Assembly: GCF_014873705.1 (NCBI RefSeq)
Contig: NZ_JADBDS010000001.1
Coordinates: 1,922,001 to 1,986,000, forward strand
Reading direction: 5' to 3'
Origin: Mycobacterium sp. OAS707
GTDB lineage: Bacteria; Actinomycetota; Actinomycetes; Mycobacteriales; Mycobacteriaceae
Length of the DNA: 64,000 nucleotides
Every line of letters begins with the position of its first letter. Position 1 is the first letter of the stretch. Under the pieces are notes generated by a model, which did no database searches, was not told the origin of the DNA, and worked only from the letters and a program-made list of their open reading frames with translations. A program made the translations under genes and the position numbers. Shown here one piece after another: positions 34,831-43,259 of this stretch.

Positions 34831-36419
34831 CAGGTGGCACCGACGGCGTCGGCAGCGATGCGGTGCGCATTGGCCATCACCGTCAACGTGAAGGTGGTGG
34901 CAGGCACTGTCGGGAAGACGGACCCGTCGATGAGATGGACGTTGCGCCACGGGCCTACCCGGCCGAGGAGGTCACTGCGGAACTCGCCTTCGCCGCCGCT
35001 GGTCATCGGGAACGACCCGCCGAAGTGATAGCTCTTCGCAGGCGCCGAGATACGCGTCTGGCCCGGTATCGGAAACAGATCGAGTGCCGGTCCGCAGCGC
35101 CGGAGCTGACGAATCACACGCTTCAGCATTGGCTTCGTCATTTCGTTCTCACCTGACTTCACACGGACCGGCGGCAACGTACCGTCCTCTTCCGCGAGCC
35201 CGATTCGTAGGTCAACCGACGGCGATGCCCACGATGGCAGGTAACCGAGGCCGACCGTGAGATGACGCAAACCTCTTCTGCCAAGGGCACTTAGCGGGCC
35301 AGTCGCGACCACGGCGGGTAGCGCGTCCACCATGATGTCGTTGTACGGGTAGCAATGCACGAGCGCGGCGTCCTTGCCGTCGCTGTCGAAGCTGACGAAC
35401 AGGTTGAACTGGTTCAGCGTGAACTCGCCCTGCTGCGACAGCCGCGTCTCGGGCTTGCGCGACAGAAACGGCACCATGTACTGCACCGACTCGGCCATCC
35501 TCACCGTGCGGTCGGTGAGCCCGAGAGAGTTGGCGACTATCCTGGTCGTCCCGATGGCGCCGGCACCGATGAAGACTTTGTCTGCCCGCAAGGTCACCGG
35601 CTGTCGCGTCGCAATTTCGATCGCGTGAACCGAGACACCGTCGTCGCGCTCCTCGATGCGATGAACCCGCACCCCCGACCGGTAAGCGACGCGCCGCCTG
35701 CTTCTGAGCTCGTCAAACGTTTGGGAGGCGGAATAGATCAGCTCGTAGGGGCAGCCCGTCATGCACAGCCCGCAGAGTCGGCACGCCGAAGCCCGCAGCG
35801 CCAGACGCGCGTGTCCGACGATCACCCCCTGCGCCCTGACCTTGATGCGGTGCTTCTCGTAGCGGCGCAGGACCCCGGCGGTACGGGCCGTCACCTTCGG
35901 CAGCCGGTCGGGGGCGCCCATCAGGGGAAACGTCTCCTCGAGATCGTCCGACTCTGCGGCATACGGGATGCGCTCGAGGACGTCGCGGTAGTGCGGTTCG
36001 AGATCGCTGCGCGCGATAGGCCAGGTCCGGAAGGTGCCCGTCGAGTACGGCATCACCTGCGCGCCCCAGGTGTTGGAGAAGCCACCGTAGGCACCGGACA
36101 CCACCAACCGGTTCGCACCCGCGTCGGCACCGATCCGGTCGAGTTGGCCGAAGTCCTGAAACGGAAAGTTCGATCCGTAGATCTGTTTCGTCGGTAATTC
36201 GCCAGGACTGCCGGACTCCGGCCGCGCCGACACGAGCTGCAGATCGTTGGGCCGCCACGAGTCCGGTGCCGTTCGCGCCATCGCCGAGCGCGCGGTCACT
36301 CGCTCACTTTCGAGTTCGCCGCCGAGGTCAAGAACGGTGATCGCGACATCCGGTGTCTCGTCGAGCGCCAGCGCCGCGGCGGCCGCGGATGGACCCGACC
36401 CGACGATCACAACTTCCAT
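34830..36419 (-). CDS. GMC-type FAD oxidoreductase with ferredoxin-like Cys motif
   Basis: A 529-residue flavoprotein starting at ATG 36419 with VVIVGSGPSAAAAALAL for FAD. GGFSNTWGAQVMPY and the C-terminal HLIDGSVFPTVPATTFTLTVMANAHRIA are family blocks. Around residues 210-222 lies CRLCGLCMTGCP, a CxxCxxCxxxC pattern resembling an iron-sulfur or zinc site that is seen in some long-chain alcohol and sugar oxidoreductases. It differs from the GMC enzyme at 32309 in length and motifs. Coupled to the epimerase gene downstream; divergent from a flippase across a 196-bp gap. Confidence 0.9.
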   Translation of the reverse strand: MEVVIVGSGPSAAAAALALDETPDVAITVLDLGGELESERVTARSAMARTAPDSWRPNDLQLVSARPESGSPGELPTKQIYGSNFPFQDFGQLDRIGADAGANRLVVSGAYGGFSNTWGAQVMPYSTGTFRTWPIARSDLEPHYRDVLERIPYAAESDDLEETFPLMGAPDRLPKVTARTAGVLRRYEKHRIKVRAQGVIVGHARLALRASACRLCGLCMTGCPYELIYSASQTFDELRSRRRVAYRSGVRVHRIEERDDGVSVHAIEIATRQPVTLRADKVFIGAGAIGTTRIVANSLGLTDRTVRMAESVQYMVPFLSRKPETRLSQQGEFTLNQFNLFVSFDSDGKDAALVHCYPYNDIMVDALPAVVATGPLSALGRRGLRHLTVGLGYLPSWASPSVDLRIGLAEEDGTLPPVRVKSGENEMTKPMLKRVIRQLRRCGPALDLFPIPGQTRISAPAKSYHFGGSFPMTSGGEGEFRSDLLGRVGPWRNVHLIDGSVFPTVPATTFTLTVMANAHRIAADAVGAT

Positions 36420-36512
36420 CGCTCCCCGCCCGCACGACGAATGTCCGGTCATCCTAACTGCGCTTACGCCGCAAATCTGGCTAACCCTGCAGACCATTCG
36501 CAAATGCCATTG

Positions 36513-36526
36513 TGCTGCGCGCAGCA
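36513..36526. promoter_or_regulatory. 14-bp perfect palindrome in divergent promoter region
   Basis: TGCTGCGCGCAGCA is a perfect 14-bp palindrome in the 196-bp gap between the divergent GMC oxidoreductase and flippase genes. It is placed about 95 bp from each start, suitable for an operator, though GC-rich palindromes of this length also arise by chance. Confidence 0.3.
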
Positions 36527-36615
36527 ACCAGACCCCCGTACCATGCGAAATTAACGGCGGCTGACGGGGCAGCGGGCCGGGAGTGGGGCGCTCGAAGTGT
36601 TTGTGTGGGGGATCT

Positions 36616-38016
36616 GTGACCGACTCGTTTGACGAACCAGCCGGCAAGAAGGGGTGCGGAGCGCCCGTCAAGTCTCGATCAGACCCGCCGCCGCCGCGGC
36701 AAGAAGCGCCCTCGCAGACCCTGTTTCGACGCGTCGGCGGCAAATTAGTCGGTCACCGCGACATCGTGGTTGGCTCGGTTTCGTTGATGGGCTCGACGCT
36801 CGTCACGTCCGTCGGCGGATTCTTCTTCTGGCTCGTCGTCGCGCGCACGTTCTCACCGACCGAGATGGGCCACGCGACAGCCATCGTCTCCTCGGTGACA
36901 GTGCTGAGCGTGCTTGGGGTATTCGGGCTCGGCACCATGCTGGTCGGGCAGTTGGCGCAGGACCGCACGCGCATCGATCCGCTACTACCGGCCGCGCTTG
37001 GCGTTTCGGCGGTGCTGTCGGCGGCCCTTGCCACGTGCTTTGCGCTCGTCGTCGCCTCGCTACCGAACATGGGCCTGCATCACGTTTTCGGAACTCACTG
37101 GCCGACGTATGTGTTGTTCATCGTCGGCGTCGCCGTTTCGAGTTGGGCGCTGGTCTTGGATCAGGCTTCGCTCGGCGTCACCGGCGGATATGTCCAGATG
37201 ACCCGGATGGTGCGAAACACCGTGCTGGTGGCGCTACGCATCCCCGGCGTATTTCTGCTGGCCTTACTGGTCGGCAGGACGTCCGACACCGTCCTGATCG
37301 TGTGGGCCAGCACCGTCGTGCTCTCGGTCGCGATAACCGCTCGGCCGTTACGACGACGGGGCGTGCCAAGCATGCGACTGCGCTCTCCCCGTCACCTTCG
37401 TGGATTGGTAACGCAGATAGCGCATTACAACACGCTCAACATGGCCATCAGCATCCCTCGGCTCGCGATGCCTGTTGTTGTGGCGGCATTCGCCCCAGGC
37501 AAGTCCACCGCGGTCTTTTATGTCTCGTGGATGCTCGTCGGCTTCCTCTACCTGGTGCCGACGCACCTCTCCACGACCCTGTTCGCGGTCTCGACGCGCG
37601 ATCCAGAAACCCTCCGCAGGAAGGTCCGCTTCACGCTCTCGGTCTCTGTCGTCGCGGGATGCGTCGGCATGCCGCTGCTGGCATTGCTTGCGCATCCGGT
37701 GCTGTCGATCTTCCGTCCGGAATACGCGGACTTCGGGGCAACCACCCTTGCGATCCTGACCCTCGCCTATGTCCCCATCGTGATCAAACAGCACTACGCG
37801 GCGATATCGCGGGTCCGTGATCGCGTTCGGACGGCAGGCATGGTCTGCATGATCGGCGCCATTGTCGAGCTTGTCGCCGTGGCGACGGCCATGAAGCTCG
37901 GCGGCGGGATCGACAGGGCGGCCACCCTGCTGTGCGGCGTGCTGTTCATCGAAGGGCTGATCATGCTGCCCCCGGTCATCGGGATACTGCGCTCGAACCG
38001 TGTCAGCTTCGCTTGA
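36616..38016 (+). CDS. Polysaccharide flippase (Wzx/MVF-type membrane protein)
   Basis: A 466-residue polytopic protein with about 12-14 hydrophobic helices, starting near SVSLMGSTLVTSVGGFFFWLVVARTFSPTEMGHAT, a typical opening of polysaccharide-export flippases. It has a soluble N-terminal tail of about 50 residues. The GTG at 36616 has GGGGGA 4 nt upstream. The role is transfer of a lipid-linked oligosaccharide across the membrane. It is one of three flippases in the window. Its 3' end overlaps the convergent Stf0 gene by 14 bp. Confidence 0.88.
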   Translation: MTDSFDEPAGKKGCGAPVKSRSDPPPPRQEAPSQTLFRRVGGKLVGHRDIVVGSVSLMGSTLVTSVGGFFFWLVVARTFSPTEMGHATAIVSSVTVLSVLGVFGLGTMLVGQLAQDRTRIDPLLPAALGVSAVLSAALATCFALVVASLPNMGLHHVFGTHWPTYVLFIVGVAVSSWALVLDQASLGVTGGYVQMTRMVRNTVLVALRIPGVFLLALLVGRTSDTVLIVWASTVVLSVAITARPLRRRGVPSMRLRSPRHLRGLVTQIAHYNTLNMAISIPRLAMPVVVAAFAPGKSTAVFYVSWMLVGFLYLVPTHLSTTLFAVSTRDPETLRRKVRFTLSVSVVAGCVGMPLLALLAHPVLSIFRPEYADFGATTLAILTLAYVPIVIKQHYAAISRVRDRVRTAGMVCMIGAIVELVAVATAMKLGGGIDRAATLLCGVLFIEGLIMLPPVIGILRSNRVSFA

Positions 38017-38857
38017 CGAAAATTCTTGGCACCGAACGCAATCGACGGGTGACGCCGCGACGAGTCGAGTCGAGCAGCGCGCCGACAGCAAGTCTGCGCG
38101 AATATCGCAGTGGCGGCGCTCCATCATCCGGGTACGCCCACGTTTGAAGGTAGCGACGCTGCGCCTGCTCGTCGCTTTTCGATCCCGAACCCGAATACGG
38201 CTCCGGGGGCGGCACGTCACACGCGACCCCCAGCTTCGCGCCGATATCCGCGATCGTCTTGGACTGATCGGCCACGAAGTCCTCGTACGCCAGGTCGACT
38301 ACGTCGATGTCGTTGGACTCAAAGAAGAACCGCCACATGCCGTTCCACGCGATGAGGCGGTATGCCAGGTGGTCCGTCTCCCGGTTCTCGGTCAGCCCTG
38401 GCAGCGCCCGCGGGGCAGCGCTGATCTCGTCTGCGACGTCCCAGATGCCGGTGTGCAGGGACGCCCTGAAAGACACGGCCTGCGAAAGCAGGCGGCGGCG
38501 GTGCAAGAACAGGCATACGGTGCCGGGTTGGCGTAGCCACGCGTTGATCACTTCTGGATGCTTCTCCATCTGTGGCCAGTGCAACTTGGCGGCGAACACG
38601 CCGTTCGGCGTCGTTCGGTTGTGCTCGACCCAGTCAAGATAGGAGCCGCAACTGCGGGCCGCGATGACCGAGATGTTGACGGGATTCAGATACTCGTGAG
38701 GAATCCCAATACCAGCGCGAATCAACTGTCGCGCAAGGAGATACGAGCCAGACCGAGGGGTGGTACAGATTATCAGCCGCCGGGTCGGCGCCGAAGGTGG
38801 CTGATCGAACTCGATGCCGTTGACGGCTCTTTCGGTGATTACCACTTCTTCGTACAC
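38003..38857 (-). CDS. Stf0-family sulfotransferase
   Basis: A 284-residue sulfotransferase of the Stf0 type, the family of mycobacterial trehalose 2-sulfotransferase. The PAPS loop is LIICTTPRSGSYLLARQL near residue 30; HEYLNP and VFAAKLHWPQ follow; LFLHRRRLLSQAVSF is the 3'-phosphate-binding strand and helix. The GTG at 38857 (GGGGGAG upstream) leaves a 73-bp divergent promoter. A longer start at ATG 38968 would overlap the divergent gene. It may sulfate the cluster's glycan or a trehalose lipid. Confidence 0.87.
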   Translation of the reverse strand: MYEEVVITERAVNGIEFDQPPSAPTRRLIICTTPRSGSYLLARQLIRAGIGIPHEYLNPVNISVIAARSCGSYLDWVEHNRTTPNGVFAAKLHWPQMEKHPEVINAWLRQPGTVCLFLHRRRLLSQAVSFRASLHTGIWDVADEISAAPRALPGLTENRETDHLAYRLIAWNGMWRFFFESNDIDVVDLAYEDFVADQSKTIADIGAKLGVACDVPPPEPYSGSGSKSDEQAQRRYLQTWAYPDDGAPPLRYSRRLAVGALLDSTRRGVTRRLRSVPRIFVKRS

Positions 38858-38930
38858 GAGCTCCCCCGGATCGACGTCTCGATTGTATGCTGCGAGTTGC
38901 CGGGCTAACTCGGTAACCGCCGCAGGGGGT

Positions 38931-39812
38931 GTGGTGAGGGATTCACTGAAGGCAGCGCTGAAAGCCATCCCGCTCAGCGACGATCGCAAATACGGTTTGG
39001 CGCGGCGGCTTCGAATCGATCGCACGATCGCGGTGTCCGTCGGCCGCTACACCGAGCCGGCATTCCTCATCTTGGGCGCCCAAAAAAGCGGAACGACATC
39101 GCTTTACCGATATTTGACAGCGCACCCTTCGGTGAAACCCGCCCTACGGAAGGAGATTCACTACTTCGATCTCAACTTCGAGAGAGGCCGGAATTGGTAC
39201 CTGACTCATTTTCCATCCCGCGTGCCGCCCGGGTCGATCACCGGCGAGGCGACGCCCTACTATCTGTTTCACCCTGCTGTACCCCGGCGGGTCGCCGACA
39301 TGCTGTCCGACGCCAGGCTCGTCGCGGTCCTGCGCAATCCAGTTGACCGCGCCTATTCGCACTATGCGCACTCCGTCAAACACGGACTTGAAACGTCATC
39401 CTTCGAAGATGCGCTGGCACGTGAATTGAAACTGATCGGTGACGGCGCCAGGCTCGCCGAGGACGTCGGCGACGACTACTCACACCAGCATCACACCTAC
39501 ATGAGTCGCGGTTTGTACGCCCAACAGCTTGACCGGTGGTATTCGCTCTACCGACCCGAGCAGATTCTCGTATTGAAGAGCGAAGATCTGTCGAACCACC
39601 CTGCCGCGGTCGTACAGCGAACGGTGGAGTTCCTCGGGCTTTCCTCCAGCGAAGTCGCCGACCTCAATTACCCACGCCTGCATCAAGGCACCTACGGCAG
39701 CGCAATGAGTCCAAAGACCCGCGAGATGCTGCAGGAATTCTTCCGTCCGCACAATCAAGATCTCGCGGCCACCCTCGATTTCGACATATCCGACTGGGCG
39801 CAGAGTCGCTAA
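38931..39812 (+). CDS. Sulfotransferase (Sulfotransfer_1/NDST-like)
   Basis: A 293-residue sulfotransferase: PAPS loop FLILGAQKSGTTSLYRYL near residue 43, KEIHYFD, GEATPYYL and the 3'-phosphate motif AVLRNPVDRAYSHYAHSVKHG. This pattern follows the heparan-sulfate N-deacetylase/sulfotransferase group, which acts on polysaccharides. Two adjacent GTG codons (38931, 38934) follow AGGGGG; the second has better spacing. It leads a three-gene operon with DUF1800 and DUF1501 genes. Divergent from the Stf0 gene. Confidence 0.88.
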   Translation: MVRDSLKAALKAIPLSDDRKYGLARRLRIDRTIAVSVGRYTEPAFLILGAQKSGTTSLYRYLTAHPSVKPALRKEIHYFDLNFERGRNWYLTHFPSRVPPGSITGEATPYYLFHPAVPRRVADMLSDARLVAVLRNPVDRAYSHYAHSVKHGLETSSFEDALARELKLIGDGARLAEDVGDDYSHQHHTYMSRGLYAQQLDRWYSLYRPEQILVLKSEDLSNHPAAVVQRTVEFLGLSSSEVADLNYPRLHQGTYGSAMSPKTREMLQEFFRPHNQDLAATLDFDISDWAQSR

Positions 39813-39880
39813 ACCGGACCGGAACTGCTGATTGTCAGCAAACGCGCTTCGGCAGCGGCGGCGTGGCTAGAATCGGATGG

Positions 39881-41209
39881 GTGGCTACGCAGTCCGCCGA
39901 GTGGATCGCCGCCGCACGGTTGATGCGGCGCATCGGGTTCGGCGCCGCCGGTGCCGCGGTGGACGCCATCGCGGGCGAGGAACCGTCCGCGTATCTCGAT
40001 CGCATTCTTGCCTCCGATCCGGATGCCGATCCCGGGGCGATCGCGACGCCAATGCCCGAGCTGACGCCGCCTGCGAAACCGGCCGGCGACCAAACCGATG
40101 ACGCCATGGCGGCCTACGAGGAACAACGCGACGCACAGATGCGGACGCTGACTTCATGGTGGCTCACCCGGATGGCGTCCGTCGAGGAGCCCGTCCACGA
40201 GAAGTTGACATTGTTGTGGCACAACCACTTTGCCACCTCGGCAAAGAAGGTTCGGTACGCGGCGTGGATGGCGGCCCAGAACCAGGCGCTGCGCACCTTG
40301 AAGCTCGGCGACTTTCGGACCTTGGCGTACGCGATGCTCACCGACGCGGCGATGTTGCGGTGGCTCGACGGCATACGCAACACCGCGGCTTCGCCGAACG
40401 AGAACCTCTCGCGTGAGTTCATGGAGTTGTTCGCCCTTGGACACGGGAACGGCTACGGCGAGGTCGACGTCCGCGAGGGTGCGCGGGCGCTGACCGGATG
40501 GGCGGTCGGCCGCGGCGGCCAGCCCCATGTTGTCGCCAAGGACCGCGACCCCCAGTCGAAGACAGTGCTCGGCGTCTCCGGCGACCTCGACGCCGCGGCG
40601 TTCTGCGATATCGTCCTCGCGGCGCCCGAATCCGCTCATTTCGTAGCCGGTCGGCTGTGGCGCCAACTCGCCATCGATTCGGCTCCACCGCCGAGCACGC
40701 TTGACCGGCTCGTCACCGCATACGGCCCCAACCGCGATCTGATGGCGCTGACCAAGGCGATACTGACCGACCGGGAGTTCACCGAGCACCCGGGCGGGAT
40801 GATCAACACCCCAACCGAATGGGCGGTCGGGCTGGTGCGGTCGCTGCGCGTTCCGTTCGACGCCCGGCTATTCGATCTCCCGCTCGCCAAGGGGCTCGCA
40901 GACACCCTCACAAACCTCGGGCACAAACCCTTTTATCCCCCCGACGTCGGCGGCTGGCCGAGCGGTCGCGCGTGGTTGTCGAATGCCAGCACCGACATCC
41001 GATTCGCCGTGGCGGTGTCGCTGGCCGGCTCGGCTGATCTGTCGACCGTCGAGCAGGCCGCTGCCGCTGACCGTTTGGATGCCGCCGGCTATCTCCTCGG
41101 CATCGGTGCCTGGACCGACCACAGCGCGCAGGCATTGCGCAAGTTCGTCGACAACCCGCCTGCGCTCGTCGCGGCGGCGGCGAACACACCGGAAAATCTG
41201 ACTTCGTAA
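39881..41209 (+). CDS. DUF1800 family protein
   Basis: A 442-residue protein of family DUF1800, whose function is unknown. Family marks are RLMRRIGFG at the N-terminus, KLTLLWHNHFAT, the central NENLSREFMELFALG and FYPPDVGGWPSGRAWLS near the C-terminus. The GTG at 39881 gives the usual family N-terminus. No signal peptide is evident, although the partner downstream has a Tat signal. It is 18 bp from the DUF1501 gene, the standard partnership across bacteria, and 68 bp from a sulfotransferase gene upstream. Confidence 0.92.
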   Translation: MATQSAEWIAAARLMRRIGFGAAGAAVDAIAGEEPSAYLDRILASDPDADPGAIATPMPELTPPAKPAGDQTDDAMAAYEEQRDAQMRTLTSWWLTRMASVEEPVHEKLTLLWHNHFATSAKKVRYAAWMAAQNQALRTLKLGDFRTLAYAMLTDAAMLRWLDGIRNTAASPNENLSREFMELFALGHGNGYGEVDVREGARALTGWAVGRGGQPHVVAKDRDPQSKTVLGVSGDLDAAAFCDIVLAAPESAHFVAGRLWRQLAIDSAPPPSTLDRLVTAYGPNRDLMALTKAILTDREFTEHPGGMINTPTEWAVGLVRSLRVPFDARLFDLPLAKGLADTLTNLGHKPFYPPDVGGWPSGRAWLSNASTDIRFAVAVSLAGSADLSTVEQAAAADRLDAAGYLLGIGAWTDHSAQALRKFVDNPPALVAAAANTPENLTS

Positions 41210-41227
41210 GGGGCATAAGGCACAGAC

Positions 41228-42433
41228 ATGGTCGAACTCACCCGCCGACGATTCCTGTTGGCCAGCGCCGGTGCCGGTGCGGCAGGACTGCTGGTCGGTA
41301 CCGCCGCGGTGACGTGGCCCGACCTGCTGGACGCGGCGCGTACTCGACCCCTTGCCCACGGCAGCGGAATCCTGGTGCTCGTCACGCTGTACGGCGGTAA
41401 CGACGGCGTCAACACCGTGGTGCCATACAGCGACAGCTCATATTACAGTGCCAGGCCCGAATTGGCCTACGACGCAACCGAAGTGCTGCACCTCGATGAC
41501 CAGCTCGGGCTGAACCCGGGCCTCAAGGGCATGTACGAGCTATGGCAGAGCCGCCACCTTGCGGTCGTCCGCGGCGTGGGGTATCCGAAACCCGACCGCA
41601 GCCACTTCCGGTCGATGGACATTTGGCAGACCGCCTCCCCGTCGGAGCCGGTGAACACCGGCTGGATCGGACGTTGGCTCGACGCGACCGGCGACGACCC
41701 GCTACGCGCGGTCAACATCGGAGCCGTGTTGCCTCCGCTGACCATCGGCGAAAAGTACACGGCCGCAGCACTCATCGTCGGCGATGAGGCGGGACACCCG
41801 TACCAGGACACCATCGCCGCACTGGGTGCCGACGATCGCGAAGACACCCCGGCGATGTCGACTGTGCGCGCCGCCTACCGGGCAGCGCAGCGTGCCGACA
41901 GCGCTCTGCAACCGCAACCGGCCGATGCCGGCGCCACCGCTGCCTACGACGGCTACGACAACCCGCTCGCCGACCAACTCGAGATGGTGGCCCGCGCGAT
42001 CTCCGCCGGCGTCCCCACCCAGGTGTATACCGTTTCGTTGGGCGGGTTCGACACCCACGCCGACGAACGAGACACCCAACAGCAACTGCTTTCGACGTTC
42101 GATACCGCCGTCAGCGGGTTCCTGCAACGGATGGCGGAGGACCGCTACGGTCGCAACGTGGTGGTGATGGCGTACTCGGAGTTCGGCAGGCGACTGGCGG
42201 CCAACGCATCGCTTGGCACTGATCACGGCACCGCAGGCCCCGTGTTCATCGCAGGCGCCCGAGTCAAGGGTGGGTTCTATGGTGACGAGCCCAGCCTGAC
42301 CGATCTCGACGACGGTGACCTCAAGGTGACCACGGATTTTCGTGACGTCTACTCCGAGGTGCTCATGCACGGCCTCGGCACGGATTCCGAACAGATCGTG
42401 GGAGCGGGCCGCAGGGACCTCGGATTTCTGTGA
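41228..42433 (+). CDS. DUF1501 family Tat-exported protein (alkaline phosphatase/sulfatase-like fold)
   Basis: A 401-residue protein with a twin-arginine signal (LTRRRFLLASAGAGAAG), so it is exported folded. Family marks are YGGNDGVNTVVPYSD, GYPKPDRSHFRSMDIW, SLGGFDTHAD and MAYSEFGRR followed by GTDHGTAGP. DUF1501 is placed in the alkaline phosphatase/sulfatase superfamily, and the DTH and DHG motifs fit metal ligands. Enzymatic activity is unproven. Next to a sulfotransferase gene, a sulfatase- or phosphatase-like role on an exported glycan is a reasonable guess. Confidence 0.92.
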   Translation: MVELTRRRFLLASAGAGAAGLLVGTAAVTWPDLLDAARTRPLAHGSGILVLVTLYGGNDGVNTVVPYSDSSYYSARPELAYDATEVLHLDDQLGLNPGLKGMYELWQSRHLAVVRGVGYPKPDRSHFRSMDIWQTASPSEPVNTGWIGRWLDATGDDPLRAVNIGAVLPPLTIGEKYTAAALIVGDEAGHPYQDTIAALGADDREDTPAMSTVRAAYRAAQRADSALQPQPADAGATAAYDGYDNPLADQLEMVARAISAGVPTQVYTVSLGGFDTHADERDTQQQLLSTFDTAVSGFLQRMAEDRYGRNVVVMAYSEFGRRLAANASLGTDHGTAGPVFIAGARVKGGFYGDEPSLTDLDDGDLKVTTDFRDVYSEVLMHGLGTDSEQIVGAGRRDLGFL

Positions 42434-42443
42434 GATGCGCAGG

Positions 42444-43259
42444 CTACGAACGCTTCTCCTGCTCGGCGAACCATTTCACCAGGTCGTCACCTTGATAGCA
42501 GGCGGCGCTGCCGTCGTTGCCCGCGCAATCGACGACGGAGATGTCTGAGACTGATCCGAATCGGGCCGCGAACGCGCGTGCATTCGCATCGCTACGCACG
42601 ACCTGATCGTCAGGACTCACATAGAACCGCATGGCCTTGCCCTTGAACGCGTTGAAGGGCAGCCCCATCGGATTCACCTCATGAATCGAAGCGTCGGGGT
42701 ACATCTTCGTGACCGCGGATTCATATTGTGGTGCAACGGCTTTCAAATCAAACACCGGGTTGATCGCCGCGAAGCCACGTACCCTTACCGTGGGCCCCGC
42801 TGCGAGCAGATTCGCAGCGGCGATGGCGCCCATCCCGTCGGCGAGAAAAAACACGTTTTCGGTCCGGTAGTGCTGTGCGGCCGTACCGCCCACATAGATG
42901 TAGTTGCGTTGCGATGCCGCGTTGCCCCACGCGTCCCCACTGGCCCTGCTCGCAACCACGGCAAATCCCGCGTTGACGAGCGCGCTTGTCAGCTTTGCGT
43001 GTGGCTCGTCAGCAGTCATTGCGAACTCGTCGTCACCGGCGTCGTGGAAGTAGACGACCACCGCTCGGATGAGCTTGTCCTTGCCCGCGATGCCCAGCGT
43101 TTCCTGACCGTCGACCGTGAGCCTCAAATACTCGTATTCGACGCCCTTCTGCCGGTCGGCACATGCGGTTGCGGTGACCATGACCACGCACAGCACCAGG
43201 ACGAGTAGTGAACGGATGGCCGAGGGCCGCCGGATCGAGGACTGCGTAGAAGCGGTCAA
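42444..43259 (-). CDS. Alpha/beta hydrolase-like lipoprotein lacking catalytic Ser and His
   Basis: A 271-residue probable lipoprotein (signal peptide ending TATAC) homologous to the protein at 25884. The nucleophile elbow reads LADGMGAIAA, with Gly where the paralogue has Ser, and the C-terminal DCAGNDGSAACYQG has Asp where the paralogue has His. The acid-region DD and the Cys pair are kept. It is therefore probably a binding or scaffolding protein, not an esterase. Start: TTG 43259 overlapping the upstream stop (TTGA). Last gene of a six-gene operon. Confidence 0.85.
   Translation of the reverse strand: MTASTQSSIRRPSAIRSLLVLVLCVVMVTATACADRQKGVEYEYLRLTVDGQETLGIAGKDKLIRAVVVYFHDAGDDEFAMTADEPHAKLTSALVNAGFAVVASRASGDAWGNAASQRNYIYVGGTAAQHYRTENVFFLADGMGAIAAANLLAAGPTVRVRGFAAINPVFDLKAVAPQYESAVTKMYPDASIHEVNPMGLPFNAFKGKAMRFYVSPDDQVVRSDANARAFAARFGSVSDISVVDCAGNDGSAACYQGDDLVKWFAEQEKRS

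Noticed and set aside
39536..39880. Upstream extension of the DUF1800 protein
   Set aside because: It runs back through the sulfotransferase gene in another frame; GTG 39881 gives the family N-terminus.
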